Assembly (NCBI GenBank): GCA_031553935.1
Contig: JAVBKS010000030.1
Coordinates: 20,933 to 84,932 of the forward strand
DNA length: 64,000 nt
Direction: 5' to 3'
Source of the DNA: JAISDD01 sp031553935
GTDB lineage: Bacteria; Bacillota; Syntrophomonadia; Syntrophomonadales; Syntrophomonadaceae
Numbering within the stretch: the stretch's first letter is position 1; each line of letters starts with the position of its first letter. The notes beneath the pieces were generated by a model, which was given only the letters and a program-made list of their open reading frames with translations, had not been told where the DNA came from and searched no databases. Positions 18,849-28,749 of this stretch are shown one piece after another. The translations under genes and the position numbers were made by a program.

Positions 18849-19503
18849 GGGAGACCTTGAACGAGTACCTCGTTTCAATTTCGTTGCCCGAATGACCCAT
18901 TGGGGCCACACCGTAACATTTTTGCTCTGTCTTTTCACTGGACTTTTACTGTTTGTCGACAGTGTAAGCTGGTTGCCTGATTCTGCTTATATAGTATCGG
19001 CCTGGCTGCATAGAATAGCAGCAGTATTTTTAACCATATTTTTATTAATATTCGTAGTTTTAGATTTCAAGGGAATTTTTGATTGGATAAGGGATCTTCT
19101 GCGCTTTGGCTGGAATGACATTGTTTTTATCCTATTATTCCCTTTTGAATTTTTAGGTTTTAAAGTAAAAATTCCACCCCAAACCAAGTTTAATGGCGGC
19201 GAAAAGATGAACTCTATAATAACGCCAACTGCAGTAATCTTGCTTGTTTTGAGCGGGTATATTATGTGGTTTCCGTGGCTTTTTCCTGCTGGATTAGTAC
19301 GTATTTCATTTCCTATCCATGATCTAAGCATGATATTTGGAACCTTAATGGTTTGCATGCATGGTTATCTTGGTTCTTTCCATCCCGGATCCGGAGAGTC
19401 GTTCTGGGGAATGTGGAAAGGTACGGTTAGAGCAGACTGGGCTCAGCATCATCATGCAACTTGGTATGAAGAAAACTTTGGAAAACAAGCAAAAGCTGAC
19501 TAA
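18826..19503 (+). CDS. fdhC: Formate dehydrogenase cytochrome b subunit
   Basis: This FdnI-like membrane diheme cytochrome b of 225 residues would pass electrons to menaquinone. Four hydrophobic helices are visible. Likely haem-ligand histidines lie in ARMTHWGHT near residue 20, WLHRIAA near residue 60, and in the last helices at HDLSMIFG and MHGYLG. The ATG at 18826 is chosen because GGAGG lies 8 bases upstream; a GTG at 18808 would put that site inside the gene. Together fdhABC form a complete membrane-bound respiratory or energy-conserving formate dehydrogenase. Confidence 0.9.
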   Translation: MKLIPEYRGDLERVPRFNFVARMTHWGHTVTFLLCLFTGLLLFVDSVSWLPDSAYIVSAWLHRIAAVFLTIFLLIFVVLDFKGIFDWIRDLLRFGWNDIVFILLFPFEFLGFKVKIPPQTKFNGGEKMNSIITPTAVILLVLSGYIMWFPWLFPAGLVRISFPIHDLSMIFGTLMVCMHGYLGSFHPGSGESFWGMWKGTVRADWAQHHHATWYEENFGKQAKAD

Positions 19504-19515
19504 AACAATCTCAGT

Positions 19516-19552
19516 AGTCTGAGAGAGGGAATGTGTTTCCCTCTCTCAGACT
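19516..19552 (+). terminator. Strong hairpin after fdhC
   Basis: A perfect 16-bp stem (AGTCTGAGAGAGGGAA with its complement) closes a TGTGT loop 13 bases after the fdhC stop. Only a short T stretch (GTTT) follows. It should end or attenuate the fdhABC message before fdhE. Confidence 0.75.
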
Positions 19553-19665
19553 GTTTAAAAGTAAAAATAGTATAGCATTACCAGATTATAAAGCTTTTAC
19601 AATTCTCAATATAATTAAATTCCAAACCTTTGATAAAACCAAAGCTAACAGATAGGAGATATCAC

Positions 19666-20487
19666 ATGGATCAAAATCAAGGGATAATTCTTCCCGAGGG
19701 CTTTGTTGATTTTTTTAAGAAACTTGAAAGCTGGCAAAACCAGGAAATAGCCAAAATAAGAAAATCTATACAGCATGAAAAAGTTGATATAAAAAAAATT
19801 ATTCGCAATAATCCGCGCCCATTAATTGACCAAAAAAAACCGGTAATAGATGTTGGTTTATTTAAGGAATCTTTTACATCTTTAATAGACTATTTAATCA
19901 CATTACGCCCGGAAATTAAGAGTCCTCTGGAAGTGATTGCTGCCAATTCCAGCAAATTAGACTATACATTGATTCTTGAGGCCGGACTAACATCAGACTC
20001 TAATGTTGCCCTGGAACACGTAGAAGAACAGGATTTGCCTGCGGAGTTATTTTTCTTTGTGCTTGATCATGCAATTCGTCCTTATCTTCGCTGTTTTGCA
20101 GAACCCTATAATAACGATATCCTAGCTGAGGATTTTTATTGGCAGTTTCATAAGACCTGCCCTCTTTGTGGTTGCAGAGCTAACATATGCAGACTACGCG
20201 CTGAAGATGGTATTAGGCTGATGTTTTGCGATCACTGTTTTTCCGAATGGCAGGTTCGCTACCTGTTCTGCATTTATTGCGAAAACGATGTCCCCGGTGA
20301 AATCTCAGTTATTCAAATTGAGGATAATAGTAGCTATGCACTCTATGTCTGCGATAAGTGTAAAGGCTATATTAAAACTTATGATGAAAGACCTAGCGGC
20401 AGAACTACCGATCTATTCGTTGCCAATATGGAGACCATTTTTTTAGACCTCTTAGCTGAACGCCGCGGTTATACTACCCACGATTAG
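19666..20487 (+). CDS. fdhE: Formate dehydrogenase accessory protein FdhE
   Basis: FdhE helps mature Tat-exported formate dehydrogenases. This 273-residue protein has a helical N-terminal half. The characteristic rubredoxin-like CxxC pairs sit in the C-terminal half: CPLCG, FCDHC, CIYC and VCDKCKGY. The ATG at 19666 follows TAGGAG with a 6-base gap; an earlier in-frame ATG at 19630 lacks a ribosome site. Its position after fdhABC supports a chaperone role for that enzyme, though it may be made separately because of the hairpin at 19516. Confidence 0.88.
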   Translation: MDQNQGIILPEGFVDFFKKLESWQNQEIAKIRKSIQHEKVDIKKIIRNNPRPLIDQKKPVIDVGLFKESFTSLIDYLITLRPEIKSPLEVIAANSSKLDYTLILEAGLTSDSNVALEHVEEQDLPAELFFFVLDHAIRPYLRCFAEPYNNDILAEDFYWQFHKTCPLCGCRANICRLRAEDGIRLMFCDHCFSEWQVRYLFCIYCENDVPGEISVIQIEDNSSYALYVCDKCKGYIKTYDERPSGRTTDLFVANMETIFLDLLAERRGYTTHD

Positions 20488-20505
20488 ATTAGTTAAAGCT
20501 GGGCG

Positions 20506-23500
20506 TTATTCTTCGCATTTTCTGAATTTCTCTGGAATAAGATCGGCAAGAGTAGCGCTTGCTAAACCTATGCTTGTATCTGCAGCACCATAGTATACTA
20601 ATATCTCGTCATCATCTTCAAGAATCTCCTTCTCATTGGCAGCAACCGCTCCGCAAGTGAAAACTACATTCGGAACCCAAGCTCCACTCATGCCAATCTC
20701 AAAATCTTCTGCCGGCTCAAGGATCGGGTTAGGTGATCTAAATATCACGCGATCAGGGTTATTAAGGTCAACTAATATGACCCCCAAGCGGTAAACATAA
20801 TTGTGATCAACGCCATGATAGATAAGCAACCATCCGTATTTCGTTTTCAGCGGCTGTGCTCCGGCTCCTATCTTTAATGAGTCCCACATTCTTCCTGGAC
20901 GGGGACCAATAATAATTGCGTGGTTCTCGTTTATTGGAAATTTTAATTCCGGCATGTAGGTAATCCAAATGCTGGGTTCTATGCGATGATATATAACATA
21001 TTTGCCATTGATCTTTTCAGGAAACAATATGGCATCCTTATCCCAAATATTTTTAAATGCCAAACCTTCACGCTTCCAAGCCAAATAATCTCCTTTTTCA
21101 AAATCGTCAATGCTGATTGAAGCAGCGGCAATTTGCGCAATATTCCCATCATAAGCGGTATAAAGCATAAATATCTTATCTTCAATTACAACAAGTCTAG
21201 GGTCCTCACAGCCAGCTTTTTCTTCTGGAGTCAAGGGCGAAAATATTGGCTCACTTAGCCTAGCTAACACTTTATAACCATCAGTTATTGCTAAACCTAT
21301 ATGAGAAATATCGTCATCCCCAACGGCACGATAAAACAAATACACCTTGTTACTTATGCGCAGTGCACCTGGGTTTAATACATACTTCGATTCCCAAATA
21401 CTATCAGCTATCGGTTCCAAAATCGGATTATTCTCATAACGCTTAAGATATTTGCTCGGCTCATTAGTTGAATCTTGAATAATGACTGCAACTTCCTTAG
21501 GTCGAGTAGGCAAAAAAGTGTCCAACAAATTGTTACCGCTTTTCCCTTCTTGAATCAGCCTCAAAATTATGGGAAATAATTCATCTACATCATAACCAAG
21601 CTCTTCATATAGCAATTCAAGGAAGTCATGGTTAAACCAACGGTTTTCTACACTGGTGGTTGAAGGCGTTGGAATCTTTACTCCGCCTTTATAACTGAAA
21701 CTGGCCCAGCTCCAGGCAGTACTAGTTAAGAAAACATTATTCTCCATAACCTGACTCAGACCGTATCCGTCCACCATTTTAATTAAGAGCTCACCAATTT
21801 CAGGTTTCGTATCAATTATTGCCATGGCAGTGTCAAAAATCCTTTTAATCATGGAACGATGATGACAGTTTTCGAAAATACTTATAGCGGAAAAATCATC
21901 ACTGCGTTCGCTGCCTGATAGTGAATTTTTCAGCTTGAGGCCCATGTTTTTTCTTTCCATGGAAATTAGTCTAAACAAATAGGAGTAGTTTTCAGCTACA
22001 GTAATGCGTCTCAAAATGCTGGTCAGGTACCTTAAGCGCGGGTATTTCCCCCCCATGCCCGTTTCCAATGGACTAACAATTATGCGACCGGCAAGGTGGT
22101 TAAGATAAGATAGCTTGCTTGAACTAAGCACTCCCATTCTGAAATTAGTGGGAATCACCATCGCTTGCAAATCGATGGTCTCGAAACCATCAGGTTTAAT
22201 AACATCGAGCAACCAACTAGTTGCATGATTCGAGTAGGCATTATTCTCGACTAAATAAGCTAAACTTAAGCCATGCCTTGGCCCGATATCTTTTAACAAA
22301 TACTCAGGCTGATAATGACCCAAACGTATCATTAAATTTACCGGCGGAAAACGGACAATTAATTCCCGCAATAAATCAGAACTAACCGTATATATTGGTG
22401 AGGGAGGAAAGTTTTCAAACACTGCATCAACAAACTCTTGTAAGCCATCCTCAGTGCAAAGGTCTCCCGGAAGCCAACTATTTAGAGCCTGTTCAAGGTG
22501 CATCATGAATGCTTCCATTTTTTCGATCATTAATGATGAGTTTGCATCCTTTGGCAACTCCAACTCTTCATATAGAAAATCATTAAATCTATCATTATAC
22601 CTTTTGCGCAGTTCTTTGAATATATTATCGGTTTGAATAACTTTTCCGTCTTTTCCCGAAATCTTTTTTGGTATTACTATTGGTTTGCCGGGCACGTATT
22701 CCATATAACCTAAAGGGATAAAAGGCGGCCTTACCTTCTCATAGTTTTGACTCCAGTTCAAGATGAAATCATCTTTTTTCTGCCAAAAGCTGTTGATAAC
22801 TTTGCTTTTTAGCACATCACTCTTTTGCACTAAAAGCTCACTGTAATTATCAGTGTAAATGCTGGCGAGCTGTTTTCTAAAACTATTGATCTCTATTAGA
22901 TGTGAAGCCAAACGGCCCTGATATATTGCTGCCAGCATGTTGGGGATCTCTTTATAATTACTATCCGAAAATATGAATAAATGAATGGCATCCAAAACGA
23001 TTTTGGACCAGATATCATTAGAAAGCTTAAATTGATCATTATTTAAGTCAGAAAGAGTTAATAACGCCGCATATTTGCTAGCTCTAATAGCATCATGGTT
23101 TTCTCTGCTCCAGAGGCGAAAACTGCTTATAAGGGCATCAGCATTGAGTGCATTTTGAAGAGGTTCTTTTGGCATACTGCCCGCTAATTCGTCTGCTATT
23201 TTTATTACCATTCGGTCTTGCAATATATAGTAAATATCTCTTTTAATAGATTCAAATAAAGTCAAAGCAACTTCTACGAAATCAGCAGCACTAGTCCCAT
23301 TTCTTGCTTTACAGCTGTCATTGTTGAAATTGGCCTTGGCAATATTTAGATTCCACATTAATGCTCGACTAATTATCCAGATATCTATACCTGATCCCGA
23401 TATGCTATTACCCCAAAATCGCGCTTCATGTGCCAGCATTTCTACAAAATCATGAGACATGCTATATATTCCGCCAAGAGGATTATTAACCCGAAGCCCA

Positions 23501-24033
23501 TAAAATATTTCTAATAGTGGGGTTACCAAGAGCTCAGATACACAATCTAATTCTTGATTGTGCTGCAGATTACCTAGAACCAAATCATAGTTACCCTGTA
23601 TAGGGATTAAAACTTTATCCAGCCAGCTGCCTTCAATTCCAAATTCGAGTTTGTTTTGCATATCCAATCTAAAAAGTAATAAATCAGCATCGATGCGTTT
23701 GCTGATTTCAATAGTTGCCCGTACTGCGGTACCATGGCCTTCAATGTTTTCCGACAACAAAAAACTCATTAACGGATGCTGCAGTTTACAATTTTCTATT
23801 TTATTTAGAATGTCTTGTGCACTTGGACTGCCGACACAAAGTATTAGCTGCCTTTTGCCAAGCCATGACTGGAGGACATTATCGATGTATGTTAATACTG
23901 AAATAATTTCATTATCTGCATGAGTAAACGGTATGCCAACTACTAAATCAAAATCCTTATAAAGACTTAAATCCTCATCCAAATTGCTGATAATTCGAGC
24001 AAAGTATTCTTCAAAGCCAGTATTATTAGTCAT
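20506..24033 (-). CDS. Glycosyltransferase and GH130 phosphorylase-like fusion protein
   Basis: This 1175-residue protein joins two enzyme types. Residues 1-300 look like a GT-A glycosyltransferase related to glucosylglycerate or mannosylglycerate synthases. They contain DLVVGIPFTHADNE, GHGTAVRA, an LD pair in place of the usual DxD (FRLDM), PLGGIYSMS and GIDIWIISRALM. Residues about 870-1165 are a five-bladed GH130 domain with NPILEP, GCEDPRLV, WDKDAILFPE, GAGAQPLKT, YHGVD and YYGAADT; these suit mannoside phosphorylases or mannosidases. The middle 550 residues match nothing I know. No signal peptide is seen, so it should act in the cytoplasm, perhaps making and recycling a compatible solute or reserve glycan. 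The convergent fdhE ends 18 bases away. Confidence 0.85.
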   Translation of the reverse strand: MTNNTGFEEYFARIISNLDEDLSLYKDFDLVVGIPFTHADNEIISVLTYIDNVLQSWLGKRQLILCVGSPSAQDILNKIENCKLQHPLMSFLLSENIEGHGTAVRATIEISKRIDADLLLFRLDMQNKLEFGIEGSWLDKVLIPIQGNYDLVLGNLQHNQELDCVSELLVTPLLEIFYGLRVNNPLGGIYSMSHDFVEMLAHEARFWGNSISGSGIDIWIISRALMWNLNIAKANFNNDSCKARNGTSAADFVEVALTLFESIKRDIYYILQDRMVIKIADELAGSMPKEPLQNALNADALISSFRLWSRENHDAIRASKYAALLTLSDLNNDQFKLSNDIWSKIVLDAIHLFIFSDSNYKEIPNMLAAIYQGRLASHLIEINSFRKQLASIYTDNYSELLVQKSDVLKSKVINSFWQKKDDFILNWSQNYEKVRPPFIPLGYMEYVPGKPIVIPKKISGKDGKVIQTDNIFKELRKRYNDRFNDFLYEELELPKDANSSLMIEKMEAFMMHLEQALNSWLPGDLCTEDGLQEFVDAVFENFPPSPIYTVSSDLLRELIVRFPPVNLMIRLGHYQPEYLLKDIGPRHGLSLAYLVENNAYSNHATSWLLDVIKPDGFETIDLQAMVIPTNFRMGVLSSSKLSYLNHLAGRIIVSPLETGMGGKYPRLRYLTSILRRITVAENYSYLFRLISMERKNMGLKLKNSLSGSERSDDFSAISIFENCHHRSMIKRIFDTAMAIIDTKPEIGELLIKMVDGYGLSQVMENNVFLTSTAWSWASFSYKGGVKIPTPSTTSVENRWFNHDFLELLYEELGYDVDELFPIILRLIQEGKSGNNLLDTFLPTRPKEVAVIIQDSTNEPSKYLKRYENNPILEPIADSIWESKYVLNPGALRISNKVYLFYRAVGDDDISHIGLAITDGYKVLARLSEPIFSPLTPEEKAGCEDPRLVVIEDKIFMLYTAYDGNIAQIAAASISIDDFEKGDYLAWKREGLAFKNIWDKDAILFPEKINGKYVIYHRIEPSIWITYMPELKFPINENHAIIIGPRPGRMWDSLKIGAGAQPLKTKYGWLLIYHGVDHNYVYRLGVILVDLNNPDRVIFRSPNPILEPAEDFEIGMSGAWVPNVVFTCGAVAANEKEILEDDDEILVYYGAADTSIGLASATLADLIPEKFRKCEE

Positions 24034-24202
24034 AATAACTCCTCTTTATCGCTTATATCTCAATGATAATTATGCGCAACTTTAGTGAATTATATTAAAA
24101 TCTGCACTAAATAACAGCTAGAATTCTCTTCAACTTTCAGTAGAACTCGTGTCTTCCAATCGAAATTCACACTTTCATTTCAACAAACTGGCAAATAGTG
24201 TT

Positions 24203-24246
24203 CAAAAAAAACAGACTGCCATATAGCATCGTGCTAATGACAGTCC
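24203..24246 (-). terminator. Rho-independent terminator of the CoA-transferase gene
   Basis: On the minus strand a stem of about 12 bp with mismatches (outer pair GACTG/CAGTC, 24214-24245) is followed by a run of seven or more T residues (24210-24204). It lies 50 bases past the stop at 24296. Confidence 0.8.
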
Positions 24247-24295
24247 GAATTATTGTAATGAATTTTGCTTATTCAAATTATATTTTCAGATAGTA

Positions 24296-25471
24296 TTAAA
24301 TGACTTTACGTTCTTTAAAACTTGCAATCTGCTCTTCCGTGTAACCTAATGCTTGTAATAGCTCCGCACTATCGGCACCAATTTTCGGTGGTGACGTTCT
24401 GAATCCAGGTTTGTAATCAGAAAACTTAGCTGGAAATGCTACCTGAGGAATTCTTTCTTCCACAGGATCATCAGCATAAAACCACAATTCTCTGCTCTTA
24501 ACATGGGGATCCTGCAAGGCTTCCTCATAATTATTAACTGGAGTTATACAGACATCATAATCCTTCAGTATTTCCATCCACTCGGCAACAGTTTTAGTCT
24601 TTACTATTTCAGCTATCTCAACTTTTATTTCCTGTTGGCGTTTCTCATCAGCTAAGCGGTCAGCCATTAGGTCTTCCCGGTTAACTGCTTTCAAAAATTC
24701 TGCCCAGAATTTCTCTTCACCATTGCCAAAGGCAAGGTAACGTCCGTCCTTACCCTGGTAAACATCATAAAAAGCATAGTGACCTGATAATGCTTCATTG
24801 CCCATTTCAGGATTAATTCCATCTACCATAAATTTTGACATACCCATAATCTGAAAAACAATCAGACTGTCAGCTAAAGCGATATCTATATATTGTCCGA
24901 CTCCATTTTTTTGCTTGCCCATTAAGGCCGCCAATATAGCCATAGTCGCATTATATGTACCTGCAACATCGCCAAATGGTGTAGCGGGAATAGATGGTCT
25001 TCCTTCTTTAGTACCTATGGTATTGAGAACTCCCATAACGCTAAGATAATTCACATCATGTCCAGGTAAATGCTTGTAGGGGCTGTCTTGCCCATATCCA
25101 GTAATTGAACAGTAAACTAAACCAGGATTAATGGCTTTAAGGTCATCATATCCTAATCCTAAGCGTTCCATTGCTCCCGGTCGATAAGCTTCTACGAGAA
25201 CATCGGCAGTTTTTACTAAGTTTAAGAATATTTCCTTTCCTTCTTGGTTGCGCAAATCCAATCTGATACTTTTTTTATTGCGATTTACAGTATAATAGTA
25301 GACGCTAAATTTCTTAATTTTGTGTTCTAGCAAACGCATATAGTCTCCGCCCATATGGTCTTCTACCTTAATAACTTCTGCCCCCAGGTCTGCTAACATT
25401 TGAGTACAAAACGGTCCAGGCAACAGTCTTGATAAATCCAATACTCTAATTCCCTCTAATGGTAATTGCAT
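24296..25471 (-). CDS. CaiB/BaiF family CoA-transferase
   Basis: This class III CoA-transferase or 2-methylacyl-CoA racemase-like enzyme has 391 residues, close to the family norm of 380-400. It shows the N-terminal LEGIRVLDLSRLLPGPFCTQMLADLGAEVIKVE family pattern in pieces, NRNKKSIRLDLR, ADVLVEAYRPGAMERLG and the active-site region PGHDVNYLSVMG, where D140-type aspartate forms the acyl-enzyme. ATG at 25471 has an AGGAGGT site. It stands alone, divergent from a TetR regulator 579 bases away, so it may be induced by its own acyl substrate. The substrate cannot be told from sequence. Confidence 0.88.
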   Translation of the reverse strand: MQLPLEGIRVLDLSRLLPGPFCTQMLADLGAEVIKVEDHMGGDYMRLLEHKIKKFSVYYYTVNRNKKSIRLDLRNQEGKEIFLNLVKTADVLVEAYRPGAMERLGLGYDDLKAINPGLVYCSITGYGQDSPYKHLPGHDVNYLSVMGVLNTIGTKEGRPSIPATPFGDVAGTYNATMAILAALMGKQKNGVGQYIDIALADSLIVFQIMGMSKFMVDGINPEMGNEALSGHYAFYDVYQGKDGRYLAFGNGEEKFWAEFLKAVNREDLMADRLADEKRQQEIKVEIAEIVKTKTVAEWMEILKDYDVCITPVNNYEEALQDPHVKSRELWFYADDPVEERIPQVAFPAKFSDYKPGFRTSPPKIGADSAELLQALGYTEEQIASFKERKVI

Positions 25472-26050
25472 TAATTTCTACCTCCTGAATTTGGTTATTT
25501 TCTTGAATTTTTTTTTGGCCTGAAGATAAATGTAGGTTTTCGTATATCATTGCTTTTTGCTCCAAGTGTTTTAATGGTTTTTGCGAAAAACAAAACTCAT
25601 CAGCCTGCTTACTAATGTCATGAAAACGCCCTATTTACTGTTATCACCAACCTCCCCTGCAAATTAATCTTGATCGGTCAGTCATTAATCAGGTTTTGTC
25701 CAAATCTAAACTAGGAGTGCTAAAATCGGTAAACTTATTCAGAATGTTAATGCAAATGTTGACTTCAGAGTTAACAGCCCCGAAGCTTATGATTAAAACA
25801 TGTCGCTTTGTTTTTTGTAGCACAAGGTGGTTGATTAATTATTGTTGTGCTTTTTTGATATTATCATCATGCTATATAATTGTCAACATTGTGCTGATAT
25901 CGATTTCGCTTCAAAATTTCATTGGTAAATTCAGCAATTTCTAAGTTGAAATAATTGGCAAATGCCTCTATACCTTCGGTCAAACTTGCTATAAAGTAAA
26001 AAAAGTCGTAAAATAAACTCTTGTATAGTCAATTAAAAGGACAAAATGAA
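25472..26050. other. Long divergent intergenic region between CoA-transferase and TetR gene
   Basis: There are 579 AT-rich bases with no ORF I would defend. A TGATCGGTCAGTCA stretch near 25671-25684 has weak two-fold symmetry and could be a TetR-family operator. No clear paired promoter boxes stand out. Confidence 0.3.
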
Positions 26051-26719
26051 ATGAACGACAAAGCGCAAAAAACCAGAGCAAAGATTTTATCGGAATTTAA
26101 AAAGCTATATGATCTGCAAGGTTATGAAAAAACTACCTTTGCCCAGCTAAGTTCGAATTGCGGGATAAGTATCGGTCTGGTAAGATTCTATTTTAATAAA
26201 AAGGAAAACCTATTATTTGCCATTAATGCACAATCACTGCAGAGCGTAAAATATGCTATCAATAAAATCACCAAAGTGCCTGATGATCCTCTCTTGCAAA
26301 TACTATTATCAGTTTTGTTTATAACTTATTTGGGCAATAAAAATTTGGAAAACTATAAACAAATGTATGAGGTATCAGAAAATTCAGCGCTTATAGATAA
26401 GCTCTCTGAATTCTGTTATAGATTGTTTTTAGATGCTATTTGGAAATTACAAATGCCCCTGGATGAGGCTGATATATGGACTGGAAGCAATTGTGCGGTT
26501 GTTAGCTTCTACACTATGATTAAGCGTTACTATTCTGCTAAACTGCCACTAAACTATTACCGTCTGTTCAAATTGTTTTGCGATATTTCTTTTATTCAGA
26601 TCAATTATTCAGAAGTCAAAAAATACCATTCCATGTGTATTGATATTTTTGAATCATTAGATAAGGATCAATTCTTAATAGAATACCAAGAAGATTTCAA
26701 TCGGAATTTAACGTGCTAG
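26051..26719 (+). CDS. TetR family transcriptional regulator
   Basis: The 222-residue protein has a TetR N-terminal helix-turn-helix (about residues 6-52): KTRAKILSEF, then TTFAQLSSNCGISIGLVRFYFNKKENLL. The ligand-binding part is not diagnostic. The ATG at 26051 is preceded by AAAGGA at 8 bases; a TTG at 26021 is in frame but lacks a site. Being divergent from the CaiB/BaiF gene suggests it represses that gene and itself in response to an acyl-CoA, which is an inference. Confidence 0.85.
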   Translation: MNDKAQKTRAKILSEFKKLYDLQGYEKTTFAQLSSNCGISIGLVRFYFNKKENLLFAINAQSLQSVKYAINKITKVPDDPLLQILLSVLFITYLGNKNLENYKQMYEVSENSALIDKLSEFCYRLFLDAIWKLQMPLDEADIWTGSNCAVVSFYTMIKRYYSAKLPLNYYRLFKLFCDISFIQINYSEVKKYHSMCIDIFESLDKDQFLIEYQEDFNRNLTC

Positions 26720-26758
26720 AATATTCTCTTATCTAACGATTCTTTTGTTCAAGTATTG

Positions 26759-28555
26759 CTAACTACTCAGATCTTCAAGTTGATCGAGTAATTCCTTGAA
26801 GTAATCCAAAGCATTATTGATGGGTATCGAGGTTGTTAAATCAACTCCCGTTTTCTTTAAGATTTCTAGTGGATAATCCGAACTTCCTGCAGTCAAGAAT
26901 TCCATGTAATCCTTCACCGCTTTCTCACCTTCGCTAATAATACTCTGCTTAATTGCAGTAGCGGCCGAAAACCCAGTGGCATACTTATAAACATAAAAAC
27001 TCGAATAAAAATGTGGAATCCTGGCCCATTCCCAAGCTATTTGCTCATCTAAGACCACATCTTTTCCATAGTACATGCGGTTTAGGTCAAGATATATTTC
27101 GTTGCAGCGCTGAGGAGTTAGCGCTTCACCTTGTTCCGCGATTTCATGAATAATTTTTTCGAATTCTGCAAACATCGTCTGCCTAAAAACTGTCCCTCGA
27201 AACTGTTCCAGGTAATGGTTGATAAGATACATCTTTTCTCTTTTGTCGCTGCTGTTAGCGATTAGATAGTCGATTAACAACGATTCATTTACAGTCGATG
27301 CAACTTCGGCTAAGAAAATGCTATATTTACTATAAGTGTACGGTTGCTTTCGGTTCGAATAATACGTATGCATTGAATGCCCCAATTCATGCGCCAAAGT
27401 AAAGATATCATTAAGCTTATCGTCATAGTTCATCAAGATATATGGATGAGTATCATAAGCTCCCCAAGAATATGCACCGCTGGTTTTGCCCTCATTCTCA
27501 TAAACATCTACCCAGCCACCATCTAAACCTTCTATCATAGTTGCCAAGTAATCCTTTCCTAATGGAGCCAGGCCCTTCAATAATATTTCATGGGCTTTCT
27601 CATAGCCAACTTTGACATTATGCTCAGCTACTAATGGATTATATAGGTCATACATGTGGATGGAATCGAGGCCAAGCATTTTTTTGCGCAGCTCCATATA
27701 GCGGTGAAGTGAAGGTAAATGCTGATGTACTGAATCGATCAAGCTTTCGTAGACTTTAATCTCGATATTGTCACTTGCAAGCGCTGCTTCCAGTGATGAC
27801 GAATATTTGCGGACTTTTGCATAAAAGATGTCACTTTTAACGCTTCCATTTAAAGACGCTCCGATGGTATTGATTAATTTACCATAACTATCATAAAGAG
27901 AGTCAAAAGTTGACTTCCTTACTTCACGGTTTGGGCTCTCCATTAGTCCGCCATAACGTCCTTTAGTAACTTCCACTTTGTTGCCGTTTTCATCAGTAAT
28001 CTCCGCAAATTTTATATCGGCATTATTAAGCATAGTGAAAATATTTCTTGAACTTATTGACAAATCTGCCGACATAGCAATAATTTTCTCTTCGGCAGGG
28101 CTTAGAATATGGTCTTTTAGCCGGAATAGTTCTGCAAAAAAATGACTGTACTGCTTGAGCTTAGGTTCTTCCTCCATATATGAATATATCAATTCTTCTT
28201 CGATCGAAGATATTTCCGGAATGATAAAAGAAATCATGCTGCCTGCTTCGATTGCCAATGCCTCAATGCGCGCAAATAATCTCTGATAAGTATCATTAGC
28301 ATTATCTTCATCCCGCCGCATTCGCGCATAAATATAGAGTTTCTCTATCAAACGATCCAATTTTTCCGAGTCTTGCAGACATCCCCATAAATTCTTTGCA
28401 CTTTCACCTATTTGGTTCTGATAAGGAATGACCAGTTCCAAATACTCTCTGACTAGTTTGAAATCTTGTTCCCAGGCATCATTTGCAGCATAAATGTCCT
28501 CCAGTTTCCATTTATACCGGTTGTCCATTTCGTTTCTCTTCTTATTTGCTCTCAC
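26759..28555 (-). CDS. pepF: Oligoendopeptidase F
   Basis: This M3B zinc peptidase cleaves short peptides in the cytoplasm. Its 598 residues include the zinc motif HELGH (in TLAHELGHSMHTYYS, near residue 387) and the downstream glutamate in FLAEVASTVNESLL. C-terminal IAWEWARIPHFYSSFYVYKYATG is typical of PepF. The GTG start at 28555 has a GGAGG 5 bases upstream, which is better than the internal ATG at 28528. It is a single-gene unit. Confidence 0.94.
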   Translation of the reverse strand: MRANKKRNEMDNRYKWKLEDIYAANDAWEQDFKLVREYLELVIPYQNQIGESAKNLWGCLQDSEKLDRLIEKLYIYARMRRDEDNANDTYQRLFARIEALAIEAGSMISFIIPEISSIEEELIYSYMEEEPKLKQYSHFFAELFRLKDHILSPAEEKIIAMSADLSISSRNIFTMLNNADIKFAEITDENGNKVEVTKGRYGGLMESPNREVRKSTFDSLYDSYGKLINTIGASLNGSVKSDIFYAKVRKYSSSLEAALASDNIEIKVYESLIDSVHQHLPSLHRYMELRKKMLGLDSIHMYDLYNPLVAEHNVKVGYEKAHEILLKGLAPLGKDYLATMIEGLDGGWVDVYENEGKTSGAYSWGAYDTHPYILMNYDDKLNDIFTLAHELGHSMHTYYSNRKQPYTYSKYSIFLAEVASTVNESLLIDYLIANSSDKREKMYLINHYLEQFRGTVFRQTMFAEFEKIIHEIAEQGEALTPQRCNEIYLDLNRMYYGKDVVLDEQIAWEWARIPHFYSSFYVYKYATGFSAATAIKQSIISEGEKAVKDYMEFLTAGSSDYPLEILKKTGVDLTTSIPINNALDYFKELLDQLEDLSS

Positions 28556-28749
28556 AAGTACCTCCGTTAAATATACTTACTTGTATAGTTTTTTCACTGA
28601 TTCTCTCCAGAATTTTCAACTCATTAGTATAATGTTAATGATAAGTTAGCCTTAATCAGTATAAATTATCACTATTATTGTTTATATGGCATATTTTTAA
28701 TAAGCTTAATAATAATGATATAATACCTTAATTAAGGAGGCCAGTATTT

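Noticed and set aside
25671..25684. Firm TetR operator
   Set aside because: The symmetry is weak (few matched positions), so it is only mentioned as a possibility.
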